Source: Isoetes taiwanensis (lineage: Eukaryota; Streptophyta; Lycopodiopsida; Isoetales; Isoetaceae). Taken from it: DNA of 64,000 nt. The notes under the pieces were generated by a model. It did not search any database and had not been told where the DNA came from. It worked only from the letters and a program-made list of their open reading frames with translations. This document shows positions 1 to 11,247 of this stretch, piece after piece (the first letter of the stretch is position 1; every line of letters begins with the position of its first letter). The DNA lies in contig JAJEKV010000141.1 in the NCBI GenBank assembly GCA_021234155.1, positions 1,244,356 to 1,308,355 on the forward strand. The letters run 5' to 3'. The position numbers and the translations under genes were made by a program.

Positions 1-120
1 TAACCTTCTCTAGTTCATTTGAGGTGGCAACAGAAAATAGATTGTCATGCAATGAAGCGTGTTCCAGATCTAAATACCACGCTTTTCAACCTGCTAGATA
101 ACAGGCTAAGATATCATCAC

Positions 121-591
121 CTGAAGATCCCTTTTTTGGGCTAAAAGCTTCATCTCTGCAAGTTTATATTGTTGGAGCCTGCAATTGCAATAAATGATTT
201 AGCAACCACATGTTGAGACTTAAAAACCAAAACCCTAGTCCTACAATCTATGGATCACATTTGGAAACCTATTTTATTTCGTTCTCAAGTCAAAAGAAAG
301 TTTAGATTGTTCCCTCTACAATGATTCTTATGTTTGGGGAATGGCGAAGACTGCACAGCAGTTTAGTAAGATCGTCTATTTTCTTCGACTTATATAATCG
401 ACTTCTTCACAATAATGCAATGTGTAAAACGCAGATGATGAGACATTTCTGGCATCGAAAAAGTACCTTTCCTGAAGGGTAGCAATAGCAGTGGCTACAT
501 CGGCGCCAGTTTGGGTAAGAAAAACTTGCACATCTTCCACGAAAGCTGCAGCGGGTATGCCCCTTCTATCCGATGGCGTTGCCACAGCCAT
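121..591 (-). CDS. PFD3: Prefoldin subunit 3 (VBP1-like), first two exons, partial
   Basis: Prefoldin is the cytosolic hexameric co-chaperone that hands unfolded actin and tubulin to the CCT chaperonin; subunit 3 is one of its two alpha-type subunits. Exon 1 runs from the ATG at 591 down to 467 and encodes the signature DRRGIPAAAFVEDVQVFL followed by the start of the first coiled-coil helix (ATLQER). A donor GTACTT follows. Exon 2 (178 down to 121) restores frame across the split Arg codon and reads LQQYKLAEMKLLAQKRDLQ, the conserved continuation of this family, then a GTGATG donor. The remaining exons, with the beta hairpins and second helix, lie beyond the left edge. Splice phase and motif order both fit, so the gene looks intact as far as it is visible. 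A minus-strand reading through the intron gives a false 71-residue ORF that should not be used. Confidence 0.88.
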
Positions 592-2072
592 GGCAAGAGG
601 CTTGCACTATTCTTCCAAAAACTCTACGTTGTCGTCGTGATTGTTGTAGCTAGAGGTGTTTTTTGGAACATGCTAGGGTATCAAGAATCCCACCTGTCAT
701 TGATTGTTTGGGGTTTTTGTTTAATGGTGGAATTTTGAATGGCAAGCTCATTTTCATAAGGACTAGTACCGGTGCCCAGCGTTGCTGGGCATAAGCAACA
801 CTTGGCATAAGTTGGAAACGACAAAAATATCTTTGCGGCCATGTAACCGTATTTATGTTTTACGTAAACGTGGCCTAAATTCCACAATTCACACTAATAA
901 GTTCCTATAAGCTTCTGCGATTTTTGTTTTGTATTTGGGAATCAGTGGTTAGGACTATGATTTTGACGCCGTATTGTATAAAAAAGGGTATATTTTGGCA
1001 TGTTTGAGCAGCTTGTTTCCATTTAGTGGTCTAGTTTCTAATTTTAATGTGTTTGCAAGTTCATTGTCGGCTATTTTTCGTGCTAAAATGTGGGGCGTGG
1101 ATAGCGTTTCACGCAACTTGCTTTTTCGAGGCTGGGCTCCCTGTTTTTTGCAGGTGCGGCGGAGCAGAGGAGGCGCCATCGTTGAAGCCAAGGGCTCTTG
1201 ATATTCCTGGTTGTTGCCAAACAGTGGCAAACATGGCTCTTCATATTCCTGGTCGTTGCTGATTGTTGGCAGGAGGCTTTGTAGATTGTGGCATCAACCA
1301 CAAAACCCTGCTTTCCTCTGTGGTTCGAGGGCCGAGAGTTGAACTCGAATAAGACCAATTTCGAATACACTCGAATAAACTCGAATGAATAACTCGAGAG
1401 TTAAACTCGAGATTTAGGAAGTGGAAGTTTAGAGCTGCCGTGTACCAGAATAAGTTTGGAGCTGCTCGTGGGCGGTGTCAATCCTTGAGAAATATTCCGA
1501 TCTCTGTTTCTGTTCTGGCGCAGGTGGGCGGGGTTCAGGAGCTAGATTTCTGGGTTTGCATGCAGCTGGAGCAGGGGATTGCTTCCGGCAGGGTAGAGCA
1601 GGGGATGCCAGCAGGGCCTGCTGTTCCATGGTTGAAGCCCATACCTTCGGTCCATATTGTGGCAGGGGTGATGGGTTTGGAAGGACCTTAGGAAGTGGCA
1701 GAGGATTTTCCTGCCAAAAAGATGTCAGCCATTGATTTAGCATGATGCTCTGGATATGCTGGAGATCAATGGTTAATATTCAATCTTAAAACAAATCCCA
1801 TAAACCCTGTAAAAAACAATAAACTAAAAAACAATAAACTTGAATTTGTTTGCCTTGAAATGAATTTAGAGCATAGAGAAATTAATGAGGTAATAGATTA
1901 TTGATTTTGGGCTTATATACTTGGTTGCTCATAAAACAATTAGACATAAAACCATGTGCAAGACATAGACATGCACACATGTGCGTTTACTCCCACGCAA
2001 GGCATTTTTCAATGACAACCTTCAACATGGGGTTTATATATCTAGCGTCGTGTTGTCTCTAAGAACCAGATG
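592..2072. other. Upstream intergenic stretch, no gene recognised
   Basis: This stretch lies upstream of the prefoldin gene and should contain its promoter. Several short ORFs occur on both strands, but none has a recognisable domain. Between about 1330 and 1412 the word CTCGAATAA and variants (TCGAATACA, CTCGAGAGTT) recurs at close spacing, making a small degenerate repeat. The 104-codon minus-strand ORF at 1429-1743 is proline-rich and of low complexity, and I do not call it a gene. Confidence 0.4.
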
Positions 2073-2123
2073 TTTTTTTTTTTTTTTTAAAGGACGACAA
2101 ACTCTTATTTAATATTCTATAAA
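2073..2123 (-). repeat. Poly(T) run and short tail, possible LINE 3' end
   Basis: A run of about 17 T is followed by AAAGGACGACAAACTC and an AT-rich stretch, directly against the left LTR of the first gypsy element. Read on the minus strand this ends in poly(A), as a very short 5'-truncated LINE or other poly(A) retroelement would. It replaces the outer end of the LTR, which is why that LTR appears eroded compared with its partner. Confidence 0.35.
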
Positions 2124-2552
2124 CAATTTAAATAACAGAAACTGAAAAGATAAACACTCCAATCTTTAGGAGGAGATTTGCCTCCCAACTGGGCTCTGAT
2201 CCAGACAGGAAGTCGTTATCCTGACAGCCCAACACTTTTTCTAAAATTATTCAGCCCTAATGTAACTCAAGACTCAGAGGAAGTGAAGCGGATTTGCAGG
2301 AATCAAAGGCGGTGGCCCGCAATCAGAAAGAATAGCATTTACTTATACTAGGAGATAAAGGCCTTTTTAGATAATCCGGCATTTTTTGCTGGGAAATAGC
2401 TCACAGGAGGTAAAGGAACGCTAATAATGAAGATTCGACTATAAACTGGTTAAATTCAAACTTTAGATAGCTCAAATCGGTCGTTTGCTTCAGATCCGGA
2501 AGCTTCTGTGCGATATTTTTGGTCTGATAGGCCGATGACCCGATATCCGCCA
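2124..2552 (-). repeat. 3' LTR of gypsy 1
   Basis: Matches 7675-8098 along its length, including shared stretches such as GGAGATTTGCCTCCCAAC, GGGCTCTGATCCAGACAGGA and the inner end GCCGATGACCCGATATC. On the element's own strand it begins TGGCGGATATCGGG. Its far end is replaced by AT-rich sequence and a poly(T) run. Confidence 0.85.
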
Positions 2553-3069
2553 GGTGGCCATTATAAAGTAAAAGGTTTTCCCTATGGTTTAAACTTTTAA
2601 AACAAACTCCCTAAGCACAAATCATATATGTTACTCTTAGAATAAAACATATATATCACGTTGAGCCCGAGCCACACCCCCGAGCCGGCATTAAGCCGTA
2701 ATAATCCTTCCCTTTCCGAAATCAAACGCCCGCGTTAATCTCGAGGAGGAATTGCGCACCCTAGTTCTCTTAAGGACGATTATTCCAATTCTATTAGGAA
2801 TAGCCCCCATTCATCTAGAGGTCCTTAATCTCTTTTTTTCTTTAGAGATTTTCCATTTCAATTCAGCTAGAAATGGCCTCAATTCCTTTAGAGGGCTTTC
2901 ATCTCAATATTGCTAGAGATGGCCTCAATTCCTTTAGAGGACTTGATATCTTTATAGTAAAGAAAATTCAAGGTACCAATGTATTAGATATTTCTTATAA
3001 AGTGATTGCAATTTTTTTTAGTATTGAAATATCTCAAAAACTTAAATGTCTCGTAACTTTGCTTGTTAA
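2553..3069. other. Gypsy 1 3' untranslated region
   Basis: Non-coding sequence between the chromodomain remnant and the 3' LTR of gypsy 1. A near-duplicate phrase, GATGGCCTCAATTCC(T)TTTAGAGG versus AATGGCCTCAATTCCTTTAG, occurs twice about 50 bases apart near 2872-2940. No ORF here has a recognisable domain. Confidence 0.5.
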
Positions 3070-4368
3070 TCTTGCAAAGTTTTTTCATATTCCTCCACAA
3101 GTGAGTTGTATTCCTTAAGTTGGACCTTCGAATACCATACTGCATCAGAGGATGTGTGAAATTTGAATTTTACAAGATACCTTCGCTAGGAGGATCTCCT
3201 AGTCTCCTTATCTTGGTGAGTAAGTATTTTCTCTGGTTCAAGCACCTCTTCATCACCCGTGATGTTGGGAGGTCCTGATTGTTTGTTGGAAGGTTCTGAT
3301 TGTTCCATTTTTTGCAAAATCTCAGGAGAAATTTCACTTCCCTTATAGGACTTTAGTATTCCCACATTAAAAGCTGGATGCAGATTAGTCCATTTTCCAT
3401 ATAAGTGTAAACGATAAACATTCTCACCCATTTTGTCGTCAACTTGAAATGGACCATAATACCTAGGCGCCAGTTTTACATACCGATTATCCATTTTCCC
3501 GTAAACGCTTCTTGGGAAGATGAATCCAAACCCATTAATCTTTTCTGTAAACGACTTTCTTTCGTTTCTTTGCAAGTTTGGAAGTTATTAACTCTTGGCT
3601 CTTCTTGATTCGTGATTTTACCTCCTGCAGGATATCTGCAAAGTCTATGGCTGCTTCGTCTGAAGCGGGTACTTCTCCTCCAAGCTTCACAATTGGGGAT
3701 TCCACGGAGTATCTGTACACTACTTCAGAAGGAGTTCTCTGGGTAATTGAATGGACGGTGTTATTGTAGGTAAACTCCAGAAGATAGTATAGGTACTCTT
3801 CCCGCTGGCTTTGCCTTTCTGCAACATAAGCTCTCAGCATATCTTCAATAACACGGTTCACAACTTCAGTTTGGCCATCCGTCTGAGGATGATAGGCTGT
3901 GGAAAACTTTAAAGTCGTGCCTAGATTTTTCATGAGTTCGGACCAAAATCTACTACAGAATAAGGGATCTCTATCCGTTATGATTGCATCTGGCATTCCA
4001 TGAATCTTAAATATTTCCTTCAAGAAAATCTTGCTTGCTTGCGGTGCAGTCATGCTGGACTTACATGGAATAAAATGAACCTGTTTAAACAACATGTCTA
4101 CCACTGTCCAAATCTGGTCATTCTTGTGAATGGTCTTTGGTAGCCCTCGAATAAAATCCATGGTAATATGCTTCCATGGTTTTTCTGGAATAGACAAAGG
4201 TTGTACCAATCCGGCAGGCTTATCGGTAGAAGCTCTCATTTGTTGACAGATAAGGCATGCTTCAACATATCTTTTAACGTCTCTCTCAAGTTTTGGCCAA
4301 GAAAAAACGTCTTTTAACAGTTGCCAGAGTAGCTTGAGTTCCTCTATGTCCGGAGTATGGAGGTTCAT
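3070..4368 (-). pseudogene. Gypsy 1 integrase with C-terminal chromodomain remnant
   Basis: Integrase of the gypsy polyprotein, which joins the cDNA to the host genome. The end of the HHCC zinc-binding region is visible (VEACLICQQ). The catalytic triad is present: Asp in ITMDFIRGLP, Asp in ITDRDPLFCSRF, and Glu in YHPQTDGQTEVVNR. A frame change near 3550 leads into the C-terminal subdomain KLAPRYYGPFQV and HPAFNVGILKSY. After the stop near 3186 the same region continues as RYLVKFKFHTSSDAVWYS, which fits the core of a chromodomain and marks the element as a chromovirus that would target histone-modified chromatin. The frameshift and stop mean no single intact protein can be made. Confidence 0.85.
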
Positions 4369-4482
4369 GATATTCCTGTATCAGTGTTAACCTATATGCT
4401 TGTGTAACACAAGTGCACTTTCGGTAGAATAGTAAACCATTATAAATTCTATATTCTGCCAAAGAATCTCTACCATCCTTTT

Positions 4483-5893
4483 TTACCTGTGCATACGGAA
4501 CAATAAATCAACGGATATGGCTTGAATATTTACTCGGCTTAGTGCATCGGCAACCTGATTCTCCTTCCCAGGCTTATACTCAAGCTGTAATCCTTCAAAA
4601 TCCTTTATAGTATCAATGAGTTTTAACTGTCGTACATTGATAATATCCTGTGTTTGTATATGTTTCAAACTCTGCTGATCAAAACGAGCAACAAACTTTG
4701 ATCCTCTAAGATAGTGTCTCCATTTCTTTAGCGCATGAACTAAGACGATCAATTCCTTTTCATAAGTACTATACTTTTGCTCCAATAGTTTAAGCATGTA
4801 ACTAATATAAGCTAATGGATGCCCATCTTGCATGAGTACTGCACCAATAGCATTTCCACTGGCGTCAGAACATACTATAAAAGGCTTGTTTCTATCAGGC
4901 AGTACTAATACTGGTTCAATTGCCATTCTCTCTTTCAGCATTTGAAAAGCTTCCTTGGCTTCCAGATTCCAAACAAAGGGTGTGTCTTTCTTTAAAAACC
5001 TGCTAGGAGGAAGAGTTACTTTTGCAAAATCCTTCACAAATCTTCGGTCGTAACTGCATAGCTGTACAAAAGAACATAGATCTTTGAGGCTTTCAGGTCG
5101 AGGCCAATCAATAATAATCCTAATCTTTTCAGGATCCATCCTTATGCCCTCTTGTGATATAATATGTCCCAAAATATCCAACTTCTTGCATAGAGAATCT
5201 ACTCTTAGACTCGTTAACAAACAACTTGTTCTGCCTGAGAAGATAAAAGACGTGCTGAAGATGATGTTTGTGCTTCTCAATAGTTCTATTATATATAAGG
5301 ATATCGTCAAATAATACTACAACACTTTTCCCCAATGCTGGTGCTAAAATTCTCCCCATGAGGCGGCAAAATGTTGCCGGAGCATTGGTCAGTCCAAAAG
5401 GCATTTCTCGAAACTCATAATGACAAAAAGTTGTTCTAAATGTTGTCTTTTCAATGTCCTCATTCTTGATACGAATCTGATGGTATCCTGATTTCAAGTC
5501 TATCTTGCTAAAGATGCAGGCACCTCGTAACTCATCAAATAAATCGTCAGCTCTGGGTACTGAAAGCTTATCCGTAATGGTCAGCTTATTGAGGGCTCAA
5601 TAGTCTACACACATCCTATATCCCTTATTTTTCTTTTTAATTAGAATGACTAGTCCGCCAAAAGGTGAACAACTCGGCCATATTAACTGACGGTCTAACC
5701 TCTCTGTTATCTGCCCCTCAAGTTCCAGTTTTTCAAAATGGTTGACTCGATAAGGCACTCTATTTGGAGGTTTTGCGTTTTCTTGCAATTGTATTGCATG
5801 ATCTTCGGGGCGATGAGAAGGTAAATCTAGAGTTTCCTCATCTTTAAAGAGATCATTGAATTGCCTGAGAAAGTTGTACAATTCATGAGGCAC
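4483..5893 (-). pseudogene. Gypsy 1 reverse transcriptase and RNase H
   Basis: The polymerase region of gypsy 1. The N-terminal part ends at RMCVDY followed by a stop where Arg is expected; the read continues in frame with the fingers/palm motifs [28 protein letters not shown] and the catalytic VVVLFDDILIYN. A frame change near 5140 leads to LGHIISQEGIRMDPEKI and then the RNase H region (FIVCSDASGNAIGAVLMQ, YSTYEKELIVLVHALKKWR) and the connection segment VADALSRV. The FxDD metal-binding aspartates are intact, but the premature stop and the frameshift inactivate the gene. Confidence 0.88.
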
Positions 5894-5976
5894 CTGTGTT
5901 TGTGGATCTGAGTTCCTTAAGCAAATGAAGTACGATTCTGCTTCACTTTGTATTAACTTCTTAGCTTCTGAATATG

Positions 5977-6453
5977 TCAGCAGGGGTTCAACTGACCTTC
6001 AACAGTTATAATCACTGACTTTTCATGATAATTAAGTGGAGCATCAAACTGTTCTCGCCATCCAATTCCTAATATCACATCCATAGATCCTAAAGGGGCT
6101 AGAATCAAAACTCTTTCTTCCGAGTATTGCTCTATTTGGATAGGAGCTATCACATATTTATCGCACTGATTCCTAGGACCCTTCAAACCTTCCACAACTG
6201 TGATTTTAGTTTGTAAATCACAAATAGGTAATCCTAGTTTGTGCACCAGGTCCTGCGAGATGAAATCATGTCTTGATCCATCGTCAAGTAAAACAGTCAC
6301 ATCCTGGCCTTTTACTGAACCTTTCATTTTAAACAACCATGTTTCTGGAGACTCTGTATATACTCCCGACAAATTCTTTAGGTAAGCAATTTGCAATCTC
6401 CCTTTTTCTTGTTCAATAGCTGCAAGCTTTCCTTTTATTCCTTTCTTCCTCAT
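5977..6453 (-). pseudogene. Gypsy 1 retroviral-type aspartic protease
   Basis: Pepsin-fold protease that would cleave the gag-pol polyprotein. The active-site loop reads LLDDGSRHDFIS in place of the usual D(S/T)G-x-x-H-x-F-I-S, so the catalytic Asp is kept but the following Ser/Thr is Asp. The downstream flap and hydrophobic strand DVILGIGWREQFDAPLNYH is typical of plant gypsy proteases. The ORF ends before the RT domain at a stop near 5977. Confidence 0.8.
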
Positions 6454-6574
6454 CTCTGGAAGTTTCTAGTCTGTCTTCCATATGATGGGATTGAGAAACC
6501 TTCCTTTCTTTGGGCGGCGGCTCTTTGAATTGTACTTTCTTTACATTCTTATCTGCTGAAGTTGTATTCTTTGG

Positions 6575-7426
6575 ACAGTTAGATTGATAATGCGGTCCTC
6601 CACACAGATAACATCCAGTCTTTGGCCCTTTACTCTGCTCTTGCTTGGCCTTCTGTCCATTATTTGAGCGCTTACCTTAACCTTGATTTATGCTCGTCAC
6701 ATCCTCTTTTATTTTCTTATCCTTTCTATTTTCAAATATTTCACGTTTCAACCTTTTCTGCTCCCGTGAAGGCGTTCCTTTTCAAATAACTAGTTTGCGG
6801 GTCCGTTCAGCAGCTCCTGCTTTCTTAATTGCATCTTCCATATTAACGGGTTCAATAAGATCTAGCTCCGCAAATATTTCCTCCCTTAAACCATTCACAA
6901 ACTTTCTTAAAAGCTCATTTTCATCCACGTTTCTAACTTGTGACCCCAAGTGACTGAATTTCATATAGTACTCAGACACAGTTTCTCCGCATCCTGTTTA
7001 ACAAGATCCCACTAATATTCTATGACAATTTGCAGGCAAGTAATGGGCTTCAAATGCATTATGGAATACTGTCCATGAATTAACCTCAGGCTGCATCAAT
7101 CTGTGGCCTTGCCACCAAACTTGTGCTTGTTCATCCAGAGAAGTATCCATGGCTTGCAATTTTTCTTGTTCAGTCGCGTTAACTCTCTCAAATAACTTCT
7201 CCCAAATTCCAAGAAAATTTATCACCTGCATCGGCTTAACAGCTACTCTGCCAGTAAAGTATGGTAAATCCACTTTTTCTAACCATTTAGCGGCCTTATC
7301 CTTTTTATTTTGAGAGTCAGTTTCAACAGTATTCATAGGATTTGGATTGGAATTAGCTAGTGGAGGATTGACAAGTGGCCAATTTTCAGGTGGAGGCAGG
7401 TTAGCAGGTGGAGGTTCACTTGGCAA
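6575..7426 (-). pseudogene. Gypsy 1 gag with CCHC zinc knuckle
   Basis: Nucleocapsid precursor. The proline-rich start (ATG at 7426) leads into the retrotransposon-gag core with DLPYFTGR, LDEQAQVWWQGHR and FHNAFEAHYLP. A frame change near 6990 is followed by YYMKFSHLGSQVRNVDENEL and FVNGLREEIFAELDL. Further downstream at 6575-6613 the knuckle reads CYLCGGPHYQSNC, the short CX2CX3HX4C variant common in plant gypsy elements. The reading frame is broken at least twice, so this is a remnant. Confidence 0.82.
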
Positions 7427-7635
7427 TGGAGGCTACTGAGCAATACTGGGTAAAAACCTATAGAGCGATTTGCTCTAGTTTATGCTGATAAACTTTTGGG
7501 GATGTAGGCGATGGCAGTGCTATCTGATTAGCAGTTTCTTTTGCCATAAAGTCAGCAGTTCTTAATGCGTGCTGGTACTGGCTTTCAGGGATATTAAAAC
7601 GATGAGCCATTGGCACAGATTCAAGGAAAGATCAG

Positions 7636-7647
7636 GCTCTGATACCA
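7636..7647 (-). other. Primer-binding site of gypsy 1 (tRNA-iMet)
   Basis: The minus strand reads TGGTATCAGAGC, complementary to the 3' end of initiator tRNA-Met and the standard primer site of plant Ty3/gypsy elements. It lies four bases inside the 5' LTR, which fixes the LTR boundary at 7652. Confidence 0.88.
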
Positions 7648-7651
7648 AAAT

Positions 7652-8098
7652 TGATACAATAACAAGAATCTCAACAATTCAAATAACAGAAATTGAAAAG
7701 ATAAATACTTCAATCTTTAGAAGGAGATTTGCCTCCCAACCGGGCTCTGATCCAGACAGGAATTCATTATCCTAATAGCCCAACACTTTTTCTGAAATTG
7801 TTCAGCTCTAATGTGAAGTGAAGCGCATTCGCAAGAATCAAGGCCAAGATGATGGAGCTTGCCCCCAATAAAAAAGAATAGCGTTTACTTATACTAGGAG
7901 ATAAAGGCCCTTTTAGATAATCCGGCCTTTTTTGCTAGGAAATAGCTCACAGGAGGTCAAGAAATGCTAATAATGAAGATTCGGCTATAAACAGGTTAAA
8001 TTCGACCTTTAGATAGCTCAAATCGACCATCTGCTTCAGATCCGGAAGCTTCTCTGTGAAATTTTTGGTCTGATAAGCCGATGACCCGATATCAGCCA
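7652..8098 (-). repeat. 5' LTR of gypsy 1
   Basis: 447-bp LTR with TG at one end and CA at the other, placed by the adjacent primer-binding site and by its match to 2124-2552. It would hold the element's promoter. No clear TATA box stands out on the minus strand. Confidence 0.85.
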
Positions 8099-9037
8099 CG
8101 TAGCTTGAAGGGAATCGCTGCCACTATCTTCCTGGACAACTCTGTATCAACCACAGCCCACCACGTTCATTAAAACTTCAACTGGTCAGTAGGATCGCAT
8201 ATGCTCTTTCATCCAACTCAAGATCTTTATGGACAGCTCTGCAAATTATTGCCACCAATTGAACAAGGTTTTGGTTTTAACAGGTGGTCATTTTGTGCAT
8301 CTAAATCCAACTAAAGAGCCGTATACAAGTTCCAGAGAAAGAAAGCCATTAAGAGTAAGCATTAATCGTCTATTAAGTTTTCAGAACAGTTAAAGTGTAA
8401 GGACGAAACATCTGGAGAGTTTGAACTCGCCTTGCAAAATTCGTCCTGATGAATCGAAAAGAATGCCTGAGCCCACGAGGGGAAATGCTTGATGTTAAAA
8501 GAAAAATGCCCAAGCGCTTGAAAAGAGCACCTAAATGCTTGAAAAGATGGGCTGTGAAAGCGCCTAGATAGAATCTGATGGAATGCTCGCTCGATCAAAA
8601 ATAATTCGAATGCCAATGTCAAATTCCCCATGCGGAAAATTTGAACTCTGATAGTACCTCTATTGATACAAAATTGCATTGTACTGCGAGGTCTTTTCTG
8701 GTTCGCCTCTTTTAAATTTTAAAAGTGCCATGATTAGTGTTCAAAAGTGGATCATCATTTTAAATTTGAACTTGATGCATATCGCATGCCCTGGCTAGAA
8801 ACGTCACCTCTTTTTTTTTTTGGCCATCGTAACCAGTGCAAACCTCTCCGTCAAAAAGTTTCAGGGGCATTTCCAGCGAGCCAGTTATCTTTTGACATGT
8901 GCACCCCCATGGAAGGCATCTGCCTATCTATAAGACCTACTCTAAAGATTGCGAGCGCATCCCCGACTCCGCGAGCGCCTGACCTAGCGCTATAACTCAT
9001 TCCAGACTTCACGAGCGCCTGCCCTCTCCAGCCATCG
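8099..9037. other. Spacer between gypsy 1 and gypsy 2, promoter-like right half
   Basis: No coding domain is recognised. At 8480-8620 short phrases around AAATGCTTGA and AAGCGC recur. From about 8930 the sequence becomes promoter-like: TCTATAAGACC near 8927, then three copies of the word GAGCGCCTG or GCGAGCGC leading to the ATG at 9038. The same GCGAGCGCCTGCC word precedes the small gene at 32847. Confidence 0.4.
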
Positions 9038-9065
9038 ATGGCGCCCGAAAAAAGTACACAAAAAG
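9038..9065 (+). pseudogene. Orphan first exon, paralogous to the gene at 32847
   Basis: A 28-nt open segment (MAPEKSTQK plus one base) ends at a strong splice donor, G|GTATGTTTCTT. It is the same length and phase as exon 1 of the gene at 32847 (28 nt, MALGKTYRI plus one base, G|GTATGTTTATT), and both follow a GCGAGCGCCTGCC word. The downstream exons are absent; an LTR begins at 9241, inside what would be intron 1. I read it as the severed head of a second gene copy. It is too short to prove from sequence alone. Confidence 0.35.
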
Positions 9066-9240
9066 GTATGTTTCTTGATATCTTTTAACATTAGGTTAAA
9101 GCTTAGTGAGTAGATGAACGCTCCTTGTTTGGGCGTGGGAGGATCGCCATGGCAAATCTCGTCGGCTGCCGAATTCTGATTCTGGCGCCTTATCCAAGTC
9201 CATAAATATATCCATCTATAATTAATGCGCCGGTGGTATT

Positions 9241-10797
9241 TGTGACGCTCCCAGGATCTATACGATGCTCCCATCATACAAATACGGGAATTCCCCTCCC
9301 ATGGCGACTACATCACCATGGTAACCCTCCGTCGTACTCGGACCACTTGGGATGGCCAAGGGTCCGGGCGAGGAACACGGAGGTGTCATTCGTCCCACGT
9401 CCTCTATGGAAAATCCTATACAGCGGAAGCATACATACACGTTAGCATACAACAGTCATGCTAAAATAATATACCACCATGAAGGGTGGCCCATCCATCA
9501 TCATCAACGAAAAGACAGTACAACCATAACAACATGAAATAAATACCATGACAAGGCGCTACCCTGGGGCTCAGGCTCCAAGGGCTCAACTGACGGTCAG
9601 GGTCTCAAGATATCAACAGACGGAAGTATCACATGGCGTTGGCTGGCATAAGACAATGGCTAGGGTAGTCCACTCCATCCGCCCCTCATGTGCACTCTTT
9701 GCAGATAGGCTGAATCATGCTATGACGTGCTTGTTTGTAGACCTCCGGAGACGCAATCTCAAGGAATCACCCTACGGGACTACTCCGGGTTACATCACCC
9801 CGATCCGATGAGGCAGGTCAGAGGGGTGTCTCCTCCCCGAGCATGACGGATCCCTGGGTGTGCTAGAGAACATGTGCCACATCAGCGACCCCCGCATCCA
9901 TACCCGACTTACTCCCCTAAATCTAAAGGCTGGCTCACCTGCCCGTTCGAGTCCAGGGCATCCATATAGGCACGTCTCCTGCGACCCAGGGAGTGTCAAA
10001 CCCATACCCGGCCCACATACAGTGACCGACTATAAGCCTAGCACACTATAGAAGTCCTTTAGCCACGTTAGGCAAGACCCCACCCCCGATTCACCATCAT
10101 ACTCATTATCTGGTGTTGAACCACATCATAGCATCCTCAGCCAGGTTGGCTCTTGTGCACAGGCCGTAATTATTGGTATTAAGGGGTCTAGCTAGAAACA
10201 TCTCTATTGCTAAGAGGCTTTCAGGTCTTTACCCTTCTCTTAATTTCCAATACACGTAGGGAGCAGAAAGATAGAATATAAACACCATCTAAGTATCCAG
10301 AACAACATACGAAAGATAATTTAATCATTCCATCTATTCAAAGAAGTGTTAGCAGAAATAGAAGCTATCTAGGGACTAACCAGTCTCTTGGCTGGAGCCA
10401 TTGTCACGGAAGGCTTCCATAGTTGGGGTTTGTTGGCAAAGACTGGCGAAAAATGGACAAGGCTGGTAGCTGTTGCTCCTCCTCACTTCCCAATTCAAAT
10501 TTGGGCAGAAATGGGGGGTAGGACCCCTAGTTCTCCAACCAAAATAGCAAGTTCCCCGTGGCCAATCGATTTGGGCCAGGTGGCACCCCCTTATTGGTGA
10601 CATTTAATTAATTAGATTCCAATTAGCATAATTAGGTTAATTATGCTAATAAATTCTATAATTATCCATTGATTTTATTAGCATAGCTAATAAAATTCAT
10701 TTTAGATGAACCCCAATTTGGCCCCTAGGCCTAGCTACATGCTGGTGACGTGTCATGGTATGCATACATATACCGTATAAATACCTAGAATGTCACA
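9241..10797 (-). repeat. 3' LTR of gypsy 2
   Basis: 1557 bp bounded by TGTGACGCTCCC and GAATGTCACA, which form short inverted ends. It aligns nearly end to end with the solo LTR at 31146-32698. A TATA-like GTATAAATACC lies close to its right end, next to the polypurine tract. Confidence 0.88.
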
Positions 10798-10809
10798 TCC
10801 TCCCCCCTT
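10798..10809 (-). other. Polypurine tract of gypsy 2
   Basis: The minus strand reads AAGGGGGGAGGA immediately before the LTR start TGTGACATTC. This is the plus-strand primer for reverse transcription, and it confirms that the LTR at 9241-10797 is the 3' LTR of a minus-strand element. Confidence 0.85.
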
Positions 10810-11247
10810 CTTGGATTAATGCTGTCCTCAGCATTCGAGTTAGTGGAGATTAATATAGAAAATATAACTCTCATTTGTTAAGGGCAACAAAAGATTACAT
10901 ATCCAGGTGATAGGACAGAGGTCCTTTAACAAACATAATTAGTAGTAACAGTCATACTCAAGAGTACACTCATAACATAAAATTTCAAAGACACGAATTG
11001 GCCTCCAGGCTGAGGCCCAGGTTCTTCTGCAGTCTATCAGTACGCTCTACAAGCCTGCAGAAGTAAAGTGCATCAGTCTTTACGAAATAAATTAAGTAGT
11101 GTGGTTGAAGGGACCACCCCCTTAAAATAATTAAAAAAAATATAAATGCAAGGATCCTATCATGCCTAGGGCTTGCATGTCGTCTCGGTGTAAGGAATGG
11201 CCATATTTCCATTATAGTCGCAGACGAACGCGTCCTATCATGAATGC
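10810..11247. other. Gypsy 2 3' untranslated region
   Basis: About 440 bases between the polypurine tract and the end of the integrase/chromodomain reading frame. No further domain was recognised. Confidence 0.5.

Larger units (their letters stand above)
2124..8098 (-). mobile_element. Ty3/gypsy chromovirus 1, both LTRs, coding region broken
   Basis: A minus-strand LTR retrotransposon with the canonical order 5' LTR, primer-binding site, gag with zinc knuckle, protease, reverse transcriptase, RNase H, integrase, chromodomain remnant, 3' LTR. The two LTRs (2124-2552 and 7652-8098) share a nearly continuous alignment with many point differences and a few indels, so the insertion is old. Several frameshifts and stops in gag and pol show it is not autonomous. 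The right LTR runs TG...CA; the outer end of the left LTR is eroded. I could not find a target-site duplication because of that erosion. Confidence 0.9.

Noticed and set aside
376-466. C-terminal part of the 71-codon prefoldin ORF
   Set aside because: It reads through the donor at 465-466 into the intron. The true continuation is exon 2 at 121-178.
1429-1743. Proline-rich 104-codon ORF
   Set aside because: Low-complexity composition with no family resemblance; two other frames are also open across the same stretch.
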